Assembly: GCA_028288725.1 (NCBI GenBank) | Contig: JAQGIC010000117.1 | Span: 1-44,080, forward strand | Source of the DNA: Rhodospirillales bacterium | Lineage (GTDB): Bacteria > Pseudomonadota > Alphaproteobacteria > ATCC43930 > CGMCC-115725 | Reading direction: 5' to 3' | DNA: 44,080 nucleotides | Part shown: positions 32,862-40,682 of the stretch, in pieces | Layout: each line of letters starts with the position of its first letter | How positions within the stretch are numbered: the stretch's first letter is position 1 | The notes under the pieces: generated by a model | Seen by the model: only the letters and a program-made list of their open reading frames with translations | The model's database searches: none | Told to the model about the DNA's origin: nothing | Program-made: the position numbers and the translations under genes

Positions 32862-33725
32862 ATGACCATACGTAACCCCGTCGAATGGTGCATGTCACAG
32901 GTCAAGCTCACGACCCATATCGTGGGCGATGCCAGCCATGCCGTCTATCATCCCTCAGAAGATCTCGACACATTGATCGGGGAAGTCCACCGGATTCGGA
33001 CGGCCGATCTCTGGGATGCGATCCGCAGCGGGTTCGAGGATTTCCGCGCCTATCGCACCGACGTGATATTTCTTTCGGTCATTTATCCGATCATCGGGGT
33101 CGTCTTGGCGCGCGCGGCCCTCGGTCATGGGCTGGTACCGCTCCTGTTCCCGCTCTCGGCCGGTTTTGCGCTGATCGGCCCGATTGCCGGCGTCGGCCTC
33201 TTTGAGATGAGCCGGCGGCGCGAGCAGGGCCTATCGGTCGGTTGGTCCGCCGCGCTCGGCGTGTTCACCGGCCCGTCCTGGGGCGCGATGGCTGTGCTGA
33301 GCTTCCTCTTGATGGCGATCTATATCGCCTGGCTGGTCGCGGCCGAGACGATTTATATGGTGACGCTAGGGCCCGAGCCGCCGGTCTCGATCGAGGCGTT
33401 CGCGACCGACACGCTCACCACAGGCATGGGCTGGATCATGATCGTGGTCGGCATGGGCGTGGGCTTCCTGTTCGCGGTCGTGGTGCTGGCGATCGGTGCC
33501 ATCGCCTTCCCGGTGCTGCTCGATCGTCCGGTCGGCGTCGACACGGCGATCTGGACCTCGATTCGCGCGACGATCGCCAACCCCGGCCCGATGGCGCTCT
33601 GGGGACTGATCGTCGCGGGCGGGCTGTTCCTGGGCTCGATCCCGGCCTTCGTCGGCCTGATCGTGGTCATGCCGGTGCTGGCCCACGCGACCTGGCACCT
33701 CTATCGCAAGCTCGTGCCGCACTGA
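32862..33725 (+). CDS. DUF2189 family integral membrane protein (paralog 2)
   Basis: A 287-residue membrane protein of the same family and length as the divergent neighbour. Clear common blocks are ASHAVY, DFRAYRTDVIFL, VPLLFPLSAGFALIGP, VTLGPEPPVSIEAF, LLDRPVGVDTAIWTS, NPGPMALWG and HATWHLYRKLVP. By eye more than half the residues are identical, while the N-terminal 45 residues differ most. A ribosome site GGGAGGAAG precedes ATG 32862. A strong hairpin follows the stop. Function unknown. Confidence 0.82.
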   Translation: MTIRNPVEWCMSQVKLTTHIVGDASHAVYHPSEDLDTLIGEVHRIRTADLWDAIRSGFEDFRAYRTDVIFLSVIYPIIGVVLARAALGHGLVPLLFPLSAGFALIGPIAGVGLFEMSRRREQGLSVGWSAALGVFTGPSWGAMAVLSFLLMAIYIAWLVAAETIYMVTLGPEPPVSIEAFATDTLTTGMGWIMIVVGMGVGFLFAVVVLAIGAIAFPVLLDRPVGVDTAIWTSIRATIANPGPMALWGLIVAGGLFLGSIPAFVGLIVVMPVLAHATWHLYRKLVPH

Positions 33726-33736
33726 GCGGAATAGCA

Positions 33737-33764
33737 CCCGAGGCAAGGAGTTCCTTGCCTCGGG
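33737..33764. terminator. Strong hairpin after DUF2189 paralog 2
   Basis: CCCGAGGCAAGGA and its exact reverse complement TCCTTGCCTCGGG are separated by two bases, giving a 12-bp stem with a four-base loop. It starts 12 bases after the stop codon. No T-run follows, so it may act as a weak bidirectional terminator or an mRNA 3' protector. Confidence 0.5.
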
Positions 33765-33880
33765 CGATTACTTCAGCTCGATCACCCGGTTGCGCCCGGT
33801 GCCGAGGCAGAGGCCGGCCAAGCTCAGCAACAAGAACCGGACGGCGCGAAGACACCGCCGCCTGCGCGGCGTGCGAAAAG

Positions 33881-34258
33881 CTATTGGGATGCTTGCTTCA
33901 GATAGGCGATGACGTCGCGCCGCTTCTGCTCGTCCTTGACGCCCGGAAACGCCATCTTGTCGCCGGGAACGAAGACCTTGGGATCGGCCAGATACTTGAA
34001 CAGCGTGTCGTCGCCCCAGACGACGTTCGCGCTCTTCATCGCGGGCGAATAATTGTAGTTGGGTGCGGTGCCGGAGGTGCGGCCGAACAGTCCGTGCAGA
34101 CTGGGGCCGACGCCATTCTTGCCTGCGTCCAGGCTATGGCAGGCCTTGCATGGCGCGAAGACGGCCTGGCCGGCCTTCGGATCGCCAGGCTCATCGGCCC
34201 AGGCTGTGCCGAAACTGGTGAGCAACAGGAATGGCGCGGTAAGTATCAACCAGTTCAT
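33881..34258 (-). CDS. Class I c-type cytochrome (soluble, c2/c550 like)
   Basis: A 125-residue periplasmic cytochrome. Residues 1-21 form a Sec signal peptide (cleavage after TAWA). The heme motif is Cys37-x-x-Cys40-His41 in CKACH, followed by GVGPSLHGLFGR. The sixth ligand is Met102 in GDKMAFPG, and the ending DVIAYLK is the usual last helix. It is a credible electron donor to the oxidase upstream, whose subunit II lacks its own heme c. Encoded alone on the minus strand. Confidence 0.9.
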   Translation of the reverse strand: MNWLILTAPFLLLTSFGTAWADEPGDPKAGQAVFAPCKACHSLDAGKNGVGPSLHGLFGRTSGTAPNYNYSPAMKSANVVWGDDTLFKYLADPKVFVPGDKMAFPGVKDEQKRRDVIAYLKQASQ

Positions 34259-34636
34259 GAAACGGTCCTCGCGATACCAAGTGCTGTTTCAGTACAACCC
34301 GCTAACCACGGCTGCATGATCATATCCTGGATCGAGGCCCCCTACCACCCCGGACCCGAGAGAGGAGACCATGCCGTGTGGCCGGCTTCGAAAATCCCGT
34401 GTCCCTTGCTTTCGGCATTGCGCTCTGCTCGGGCGTGACCGCTGCGCAGGTGCCGGAACGGGCGGCCGCCCGGCGTCGCTTGTGTCATCACGAAGCCGCG
34501 GGCTTGCGCCAGGCCGCGGCGGTCTCCGTTCCTCGTCCCTCCGGCCGATGCAGAGCGCAGCCGATGCCGGTCAGCGGCATGAGCAGGGCGCAGGCGAGCG
34601 TCCGCACCCGCGGCGGCAATCGCACTCCGCCAAGTA
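34259..34636. other. Gap without a convincing gene
   Basis: Several short frames exist on both strands, but all are arginine- and proline-rich and none carries a recognisable motif or ribosome site. The start of the cytochrome gene and its promoter should lie at the left end. Nothing else can be supported. Confidence 0.4.
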
Positions 34637-34654
34637 GTGGACCACACCTGGAAT

Positions 34655-35053
34655 ATGATGCCGCACCGGCCGGAGTGGGCTGCGAGTTACCTTCCAGGAT
34701 CGCACAAGGACCTCCACAAGATGGTCGCAGATGAGTGGCCTAAGCTGAAACGACTGATTTGGGTCGCGAACGGCGCGAAACATACCGAGGCTTCGGCGTG
34801 GAAGAAAAAGGACGCCGAGTTGGGTCCCGTTACAAATGCCGTGGTCGAAAACGAACTCGGCTACAGCTCGATTTACAACCTCTCCCAAGGCATCGTCGAC
34901 GTCGAAGAGACGACCAAGACGACCATGACACATTGGGAGACGGGAGAAAAAAGCTCTATATTCGTCGAAGAGATACTTTCCGAGGGCTTCCCTTACTGGG
35001 AGAAGTTCTACGAAAAATATTTTCCCGATCTTGTCGCCAAACGACCGCTCTAA
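34655..35053 (+). CDS. Hypothetical protein
   Basis: A 132-residue soluble protein with no signal peptide or membrane segment. It is rich in Lys, Glu and Trp (GSHKDLHKMVADEWPKLKR, later VDVEETTKTTMTHWETGEK and FPYWEKFYEKYFPDL). Base composition is visibly lower in GC, with less strict third positions than its neighbours, which suggests recent acquisition. An alternative GTG start at 34637 would add six residues. No ribosome site stands out for either. The family was not recognised. Confidence 0.55.
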   Translation: MMPHRPEWAASYLPGSHKDLHKMVADEWPKLKRLIWVANGAKHTEASAWKKKDAELGPVTNAVVENELGYSSIYNLSQGIVDVEETTKTTMTHWETGEKSSIFVEEILSEGFPYWEKFYEKYFPDLVAKRPL

Positions 35054-35319
35054 GATGCCAGGCGCCGCTGCTGGCGGTTGAACGCGGAGACGCAGGCATT
35101 GCCGGGCCGGCTTTTCGGCAGGCAGCCGCCTGCACCGCGCCCTGACATCGAGGCTCTAATGCGATCTCGCGGCGTCTTCGAACCACCGGGCGGATGAGGC
35201 TCGACAAGCGCGCCGGACGGCGCGAGGCTGGTTGATCGGTTGGCGCCCGCGCCGAAGACGCCGGCGCCGACATCGCGAGAGGTCACCCTTGAGCGCGACC
35301 CCGATAGGGAGACGCCGCC

Positions 35320-37338
35320 ATGCCTGCGCAGACTGCATCATCCGATAATGAAGCCGGGGCCGCCGAGGCGGCCCGTCCCCGTGCCGTTGCCCTGGTCGGG
35401 CCCTATGGCAGCGGCAAGACCAGCCTGTTCGAGAGCCTGATGGCGGCGGCCGGCGCGCCGATCCGCCGGTCGGGCGACGCCAAAGGCCGGACGATGAGCA
35501 TGGAACTCACCGTCGGCCATTGCCGCTTCAAAGGCGACCCCTGGTCGATCGTCGATTGTCCCGGTTCGATCGAATTCTGTTACGAGACTTCCGCGGCGCT
35601 GACGGCGGTCGATATCGCGGTCGTCGTGTGCGAGCCGGCGCCGGAACGGGCGCTGACCGTGGCGCCGATCCTGAAGGAACTCGACGAGCGCGGCATCCCG
35701 CATCTCCTGTTCGTGAACAAGGTCGAGACGCTCTCCGGCCGCGTGCGCGACACGCTGGCGGCGCTCCAGCAACACTCCAAATATCCGCTCGTGCTGCGCC
35801 AGGTGCCGATGCGCGAGGCGGACGGGGTCGTCGGCTATGTCGACGTGGTAAGCGAGCGGGCCTATCGCTATCGCAAGGGCGAGGCGTCGGAACTGGTCAA
35901 GATGCCGGCCCAGATGCGCGACCGCGAGGGCGAGGCGCGCGAGGCGCTGGTCGAAGTGCTGGCCGATCACGACGACGGCCTGCTCGAAAAGATCCTGGAA
36001 GAGGTCGAGCTCAGTCCGGGCGAGATCTTCGAGCACTTGAGGAAGGACCAGCAGGAGGGGACCATCGTCGAGACGCTGCTGGGCACGGCCCAGCTCGACC
36101 ACGGCGTACGCCGGCTGTGGAAGGCGCTGCGCCATGGCGGGCCCGATCCGTTGCTGACGGCCGAGCGGCGCGGCATCGAGCCCGCGGGCGAGCCGCTCCT
36201 GCAGACGTTCAAGACCGTCTACGCGGCCCATGCCGGCAAGCTGTCCTACGCGCGCATCTGGCGCGGGCCGGTCAGGGACGGCAGCGGCTTCGGTGCGACA
36301 CGGGTCGGCGGCATCTATCGCATGACCGGCGGCGAAATGACGAAGATCGCCCAGGCCGAGGCGGGCGAGATCGTCGCCCTGGCGCGGCTCGAGGGCGTGG
36401 CGACCGGCGTCGTGCTTGGACCCGGCGGTCCGATTGCGGGGGCCGATTTTCCGACGCCGCCGCCGGTCTATGCGCTGACCGTGGCGCCGCACGACCGCAA
36501 GGACGACGTCAAACTGTCGGCGGCACTACACCGGCTGATCGAAGAGGATCCGTCGCTCGGCCTCGTGCAGGATCGCGAGACGGGCGAGACCGTGCTCACC
36601 GGCCAGGGCGAGATCCATCTCAACGCGGCGTTTGACCGGCTGGGCCGGGCCTCGGGTTTGACGCTTGCGACCCGCACGCCGCAGGTCGCCTTCAAGGAGA
36701 CCATCCGCCGTTCGGTGCAGCAGCACGCGCGCCTGAAGCGCCAGACCGGCGGCCATGGCCAGTTCGCCGACGTCAAGCTGGCGATCGAGCCACTCGGCCG
36801 CGGCGACGGCTTCCGCTTCACCGACAAGGTCGTGGGCGGCGCCGTGCCCCGGCAATATATCCCAGCGGTGGGCGAGGCGGCGGCGGAGGCGGCGCGCAAG
36901 GGCCCGTTGGGCTTCCCGGTCGTCGACCTGGGCGTGACCCTGCTCGACGGCACCTACCATTCGGTCGACAGTTCCGACATGGCGTTCAAGACCGCCGCAC
37001 GCATGGCGATGACGGAGGGACTGGCCAAGGCCGACCCGGTTCTGCTGGAGCCGATCGACCATGTGTCCGTGCGCGTACCCACGTCCTATACGCCGACCGC
37101 CCAGCGCATCCTGACCACCCGGCGGGGCCAGATCCTGGGCTATGCCGAAAAGCCGGGCTGGAGCGGCTGGGACGAGGTCGAGGCGCTGGTGCCGGCGGTC
37201 GAGCTGCACGACCTGATCATCGAACTGCGCTCGGCCAGCATGGGCCTCGGCAGCTATACACACCGCTTTGATCATCTGGCCGAAGCCCGCGGCCGCGCGG
37301 CCGAGCGCATCCAGCATGCGGCGCTGAACGGGAAATGA
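35320..37338 (+). CDS. Elongation factor G-like GTPase
   Basis: A 672-residue translational GTPase resembling EF-G but divergent. The P-loop is GPYGSGKTS (27-35), switch I carries GRTMSMELT, G3 is DCPG (79-82), and G4 is NKVE (133-136) where canonical EF-G has NKxD. Domains III-V are present: GEIHLNAAFDRL, the domain IV loop TGGHGQFADVKLAIEP, and the domain V end VELHDLIIELRSASMGLGSYTH. The paralog family called EF-G-like or FusA2 occurs beside normal EF-G in many alphaproteobacteria; its role is unclear. The gene is not next to ribosomal protein genes. Confidence 0.85.
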   Translation: MPAQTASSDNEAGAAEAARPRAVALVGPYGSGKTSLFESLMAAAGAPIRRSGDAKGRTMSMELTVGHCRFKGDPWSIVDCPGSIEFCYETSAALTAVDIAVVVCEPAPERALTVAPILKELDERGIPHLLFVNKVETLSGRVRDTLAALQQHSKYPLVLRQVPMREADGVVGYVDVVSERAYRYRKGEASELVKMPAQMRDREGEAREALVEVLADHDDGLLEKILEEVELSPGEIFEHLRKDQQEGTIVETLLGTAQLDHGVRRLWKALRHGGPDPLLTAERRGIEPAGEPLLQTFKTVYAAHAGKLSYARIWRGPVRDGSGFGATRVGGIYRMTGGEMTKIAQAEAGEIVALARLEGVATGVVLGPGGPIAGADFPTPPPVYALTVAPHDRKDDVKLSAALHRLIEEDPSLGLVQDRETGETVLTGQGEIHLNAAFDRLGRASGLTLATRTPQVAFKETIRRSVQQHARLKRQTGGHGQFADVKLAIEPLGRGDGFRFTDKVVGGAVPRQYIPAVGEAAAEAARKGPLGFPVVDLGVTLLDGTYHSVDSSDMAFKTAARMAMTEGLAKADPVLLEPIDHVSVRVPTSYTPTAQRILTTRRGQILGYAEKPGWSGWDEVEALVPAVELHDLIIELRSASMGLGSYTHRFDHLAEARGRAAERIQHAALNGK

Positions 37339-37676
37339 GGAAGTGCGTCCGCCCCTGCCGGCCTATCTCCGCGGTCGCGAGTGCGACTCAGCCTCGGATC
37401 TCGTGCTGATCGAGGGCATGGCGCGCCGCTTTCACGCATCGGCTTTGTCGCTCCGCTACCGTCCGCACGGGGCCACGGCCTGTCGATACGGCAAGCCAGT
37501 GAATACGGGCAGGAGAGGCTGTCGAACCGGAAAGTGCCGACTAGAGCCATGAAATCACTTATCTTTTCCGGCTTCTCATTCCGTTTATCAGTGTCACTGA
37601 TTCCGATTATCCCTGTCCATTCCGGTTTACTTTGTCACCCGACAAGCCCGCTTGACATACGGGGCCACCGCGCCCA
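37339..37676. other. Intergenic region with repeat copy B
   Basis: No gene is seen. The right half is A/T-rich and holds the 51-bp repeat copy (37599-37649), directly followed by a TTGACA that could serve the next operon. Confidence 0.45.
37599..37649 (+). repeat. 51-bp direct repeat, copy B
   Basis: Same orientation as 25921-25971, 44 of 51 positions identical. In copy B the repeat is followed by CTTGACATAC, and in copy A, a few bases later, by GTTGACAGAT. The similarity therefore continues into the IS-like repeat. Confidence 0.6.
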
Positions 37677-37702
37677 CATTGTATGAAACTCTTCATACAA
37701 TG
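37652..37702 (+). promoter_or_regulatory. Promoter and 26-bp operator of the gntR-SPFH operon
   Basis: TTGACA at 37652-37657 is a good -35 element. Where the -10 should lie starts a perfect palindrome: CATTGTATGAA (37677-37687), spacer ACTC, TTCATACAATG (37692-37702), with 11-bp arms. It ends eight bases before the regulator's start codon. YtrA-type GntR proteins bind such repeats, so negative autoregulation is likely. Confidence 0.65.
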
Positions 37703-37710
37703 AAGCAATC

Positions 37711-38091
37711 ATGCTCGATCGCCTGCATGTCGCCGATACCGGCATTCCGATCTACATCCAGCTGCGCGAGCAGCTGCTGCGGGCGATCGGTGCCGGCGTT
37801 CTGGCGCCGGGCGCGCAATTGCCGACCATGCGGCAGGTCGCGGTCGCGCTCAAAATCGACCTCAACACGGTGCAGCGCGCCTATGCCGAGCTGGAGCGCG
37901 ACGGCGTGCTGGTGACCACGCGCGGCCGCGGCACCTTCGTCGCCAATCCGCCGCCGCCGCTCGATCCGGTCCGCCACGATCTGGAAATCGACGCTCTCGC
38001 CGCCAAAACCATCGCCGCCGCCCGCGCGGCCGGGCTCGACCCGGCCGATCTCGCGCGTGCCATGCTCACCAGACTGGAGCCCTCGATATGA
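37711..38091 (+). CDS. GntR-family regulator, YtrA subfamily
   Basis: A 126-residue regulator. The winged HTH fills residues about 10-78 (IPIYIQLREQLLRAIGAGVL, then LPTMRQVAVALKIDLNTVQ and TRGRGTFVA). Only about 45 helical residues follow, the short dimerisation tail of YtrA-type GntR proteins, with no effector domain. Its stop overlaps the next start (ATGA), a typical arrangement where YtrA regulators control a membrane-stress or transporter operon. The palindrome at 37677-37702 is its likely site. Confidence 0.88.
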   Translation: MLDRLHVADTGIPIYIQLREQLLRAIGAGVLAPGAQLPTMRQVAVALKIDLNTVQRAYAELERDGVLVTTRGRGTFVANPPPPLDPVRHDLEIDALAAKTIAAARAAGLDPADLARAMLTRLEPSI

Positions 38092-38942
38092 GAAGCGTGA
38101 ATGCGCCCGCGGTCCTGCTCGCCGGCCTGCTGTTGCTCGCGGGCCTCGCCTCGATCGTCCTCCTGCGCCTGCTGGCGGTCGGCATCCCGCTGATTCTGCT
38201 GGCGGTCCTGGTGCCGCAGAGCCTGCTGATCGCCGATCAGTGGGAAAAGGCGGTCGTGCTGCGCCTCGGCCGCCTGAAGGCCATCAAGGGGCCGGGCTGG
38301 TTCCTCATCGTGCCGTTCATCGACCGGGTCACCGTCGTGATCGACCAGCGCATCCAGACGACCGAGATCAATGCCGAACAGGCGCTGACCAAGGACACGG
38401 TGCCGGTCGGCGTCGATGCCATCGTGTTCTGGCAGGTCCATGACGCCGAGCGCGCGGCGCTGGAGATCACGGACTACATGCGCGCGATCCAGCGCGTCGC
38501 CCAGACCTCGCTGCGCGAGACGATCGGCGCCTCGCTGCTGTCGACCCTGCTGGCCGAACGCCGCGCGGCCGACGAGCGGCTGAAGGAAGTGATCGGCGCC
38601 AAAACCAAGGAATGGGGCGTGTCGTGCCTGTCGGTCGAGATCCGCGACGTGGCGATCCCGATCGGCCTGCAGGATGCGATGAGCCGCCAGGCCCAGGCCG
38701 AGCGCGAAAAGGAAGCGCGCATCATCTTGGGCTCGGCCGAACTTGCCGTGGCCGAACAGTTCCGGCTCGCCGCCGAGGCCTATGCCGGCAACCCGGTCGC
38801 CCTGCAGCTGCGCGCGATGAATATCATCTATGAGACGACCAAGGAGCGCGGCGCCACCATCCTGATGCCGACCTCGATGGTCGATGCCATGAACCCGGCT
38901 GGACTGGCGGGGTTGGCAGCGGCGCTCAAATCCACCTCCTGA
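38088..38942 (+). CDS. SPFH/Band 7 (slipin, stomatin-like) membrane protein
   Basis: A 284-residue protein. Residues about 7-45 are a long hydrophobic hairpin, followed by the stomatin-type SPFH domain: WEKAVVLRLGRLKAIKGPGW, VVIDQRIQTTEINAEQALTKD, VPVGVDAIVFWQV and GASLLSTLLAERRAADERLK. Then comes the alpha-helical, Ala/Glu-rich part (AMSRQAQAEREKEARIILG). No NfeD or membrane protease gene is adjacent, though slipins often have one. Likely organises membrane microdomains. The start overlaps the regulator by four bases. Confidence 0.88.
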   Translation: MRSVNAPAVLLAGLLLLAGLASIVLLRLLAVGIPLILLAVLVPQSLLIADQWEKAVVLRLGRLKAIKGPGWFLIVPFIDRVTVVIDQRIQTTEINAEQALTKDTVPVGVDAIVFWQVHDAERAALEITDYMRAIQRVAQTSLRETIGASLLSTLLAERRAADERLKEVIGAKTKEWGVSCLSVEIRDVAIPIGLQDAMSRQAQAEREKEARIILGSAELAVAEQFRLAAEAYAGNPVALQLRAMNIIYETTKERGATILMPTSMVDAMNPAGLAGLAAALKSTS

Positions 38943-39089
38943 GCCTGCCGCGATAGTTCAATACGAACCAGCACCGAACAGACCATTCAGCTGGCCCGGC
39001 GACGATGCGCACGCGGAAAAGCTTTTACATTGCGACCAACCACCTGATAAGGATCTGAAAGTCAAAGTTGAACCTTGGTGGTAAAAAGA

Positions 39090-39608
39090 ATGTTGGTAAA
39101 AACGGCCTGTCTGCGCTCCATCCTACTGTTTTGTTTGTCTTTTCTGGCCGCTTGCGCCGGCGACGTTTCGAAGCCCACACCGGTGCAGGCGCTTTCGGCG
39201 ACTCAGCAGAACTCGCTCCATACGTCCGATGTGACCGCTGAAGCGAAGCCTGGTCTTACCGTTGCCTCCTACGATATCGACCGGATCATTCAGAACGTAA
39301 AGGCAGAGCTGGCCAAAGTCGAACTCGCCAGACCCCAGGGTGCCGCCGGCTCGACGGCGAAGATCAAACTGATTCTGACGGAATACGATAAGGGCAACGC
39401 CTTTGCCCGAGCCATGATGGCCGGCCTCGGTCAGATCAAGATCGATGCAGATGTCATCTTCATCGACGATGCGACCGGGGGAGAAATCGCGCGGTATAAG
39501 GTTTCGAAGGATTTCGCCTTCGGCGGCATCTATGGCGCTTCCACCGGGATGGAAGATGTCGAACAGGGCTTTGCCAAGTCGGTGGCCGAAATTCTGAAGA
39601 AGGATTGA
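39090..39608 (+). CDS. DUF4410-like lipoprotein
   Basis: A 172-residue protein with a lipoprotein signal: CLRSILLFCLSFLAACAGD, where the lipobox LAAC would place the lipidated Cys near residue 21. The mature domain (VASYDIDRIIQNVKAELAKV, then AKIKLILTEYDKGNAFARAM, DADVIFIDDATGGEIARYKV) fits the DUF4410 pattern. An alternative TTG start at 39075 would add five residues. GC is lower than around it. Function unknown. Confidence 0.68.
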   Translation: MLVKTACLRSILLFCLSFLAACAGDVSKPTPVQALSATQQNSLHTSDVTAEAKPGLTVASYDIDRIIQNVKAELAKVELARPQGAAGSTAKIKLILTEYDKGNAFARAMMAGLGQIKIDADVIFIDDATGGEIARYKVSKDFAFGGIYGASTGMEDVEQGFAKSVAEILKKD

Positions 39609-39626
39609 CCGGCCGACGCGGCCGAT

Positions 39627-39822
39627 TAGGCCAAGGGCACCCAGGGCATGGTGACGTCGAGGGTCGAAGTCGCCAGAAACATCTGCGCGTCCGACTGCAC
39701 CATCCGGTTGCTGCCAGCGGCCTTGGCCCGGTAGAGACGCTTTTCGCACACGGAATCGCTGTTGGGCACTATGCCGGCAAGCCCGCATGCTGATGGTCAC
39801 CAACTGCGAAATCCTCGGTTCT
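39627..39822 (-). pseudogene. C-terminal relic of a GGDEF (diguanylate cyclase) gene
   Basis: Read on the minus strand, the region gives QLVTISM, then after one extra base GLAGIVPNSDSVCEKRLY, RAKAAGSNRMVQ and the terminal stop at 39627-39629. This is the signature end of a GGDEF domain (VT-SIG-A ... LYRAKAAGRNRV). The catalytic GGDEF motif and everything upstream are gone; the relic abuts the stop of the DUF1345 gene. Confidence 0.6.
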
Positions 39823-39826
39823 ACTT

Positions 39827-40495
39827 CTAGAGCAGACTCGCGGCGATATTGACGCTGAAGGCCAGGATGACCGTGTTGAAGAAGAAGGTCAGGATGGCAT
39901 GCCCCAACGTCAGGCGGCGCATCTCGGTGGTCGTGACGGCGATATCCGAGGTCTGCGCCGTCATGCCGATGGTGAAGGCGTAATAGGCGAAGTCCATATA
40001 GCTCCAGGCCTTCGCCTCGCCCGGAAAACCGAACCCGCCGCGCGCTTTCTTGTCGGCCGGCAGGTTCCCGCCCGGTGTGGCACCATAGAATTCGTGAGCG
40101 TAGTGCAGGGTGAAGGCCGTGTGCAGGAAGAACCAGGAGATCAGGATCGTCACGACGGCCAGCGCCAGATGGTACGGCTTGGCGTCGGCTGCCAGGTCCT
40201 TGTAGTCGCCCAGCAGGCTGAGGATCGCGCCCAGGCTGATCGTCGAGGCCCCCGCGCACATGATCAGGATCACCCACCGGCCGTCGTCGTCCATCCGGGC
40301 GCGCGTCTGGATATGCCCGCTATCGGTGCGCAGGATCATGATCCAGGCAAGCGCCAGATAAAGCCCGGCCGCGACATCCCAGCCGACGATCATGCGCAGG
40401 CTGCGCGGCCAGTCCCCCGGCAGGAACAGGCCGGCGACGAGCCCGAGGCCGATGGCGACGAACAGTCGCGGATGCGTGCGCAGCGAATTGATCAT
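39827..40495 (-). CDS. DUF1345 family membrane protein
   Basis: A 222-residue protein with about five hydrophobic helices. Recognisable: HPRLFVAIGLGLVAGLFLP, GWDVAAGLYLALAWIMI, WFFLHTAFTLHYAHEFY, and FPGEAKAWSYMDFAYYAFTIGMTAQTSDI (in part), typical of DUF1345. ATG 40495 is preferred over an upstream ATG at 40555, which would add 20 hydrophilic residues. Function unknown. Divergent from the thiamine operon. Confidence 0.82.
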   Translation of the reverse strand: MINSLRTHPRLFVAIGLGLVAGLFLPGDWPRSLRMIVGWDVAAGLYLALAWIMILRTDSGHIQTRARMDDDGRWVILIMCAGASTISLGAILSLLGDYKDLAADAKPYHLALAVVTILISWFFLHTAFTLHYAHEFYGATPGGNLPADKKARGGFGFPGEAKAWSYMDFAYYAFTIGMTAQTSDIAVTTTEMRRLTLGHAILTFFFNTVILAFSVNIAASLL

Positions 40496-40593
40496 GCAGG
40501 CGAACTCCGACGAATGCGCATGGCGGATGGAAGGATTGCCGATCGTCGCGGGCATTGAAGCCGCCCGCCCGCCGGTGCTAGGGTCACGGCCAA

Positions 40594-40680
40594 CGTGTCA
40601 TGGGGTGCCGTCGGATCGTCCGGCGGCTGAGATCATACCCACAACACCTGATCTGGGTCATGCCAGCGAAGGGATGCACG
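40594..40680 (+). promoter_or_regulatory. TPP riboswitch (THI element)
   Basis: Contains the conserved core: GGGGTGCC (40602-40609), GGCTGAGATCATACCC (40625-40640), ACCTGATCTGGGTCATGCC (40646-40664) and GCGAAGGGA (40666-40674). P1 can form between CGTGT (40594-40598) and GCACG (40676-40680). The 3' strand includes AAGGGA, the likely ribosome site of thiO, so TPP binding should hide it and block translation. Confidence 0.93.
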
Positions 40681-40682
40681 AG

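Noticed and set aside
33741-33850. Minus-strand tail GTGRNRVIELK resembling a GGDEF end
   Set aside because: Only about ten residues match and the preceding sequence is unrelated; too short to call a relic.
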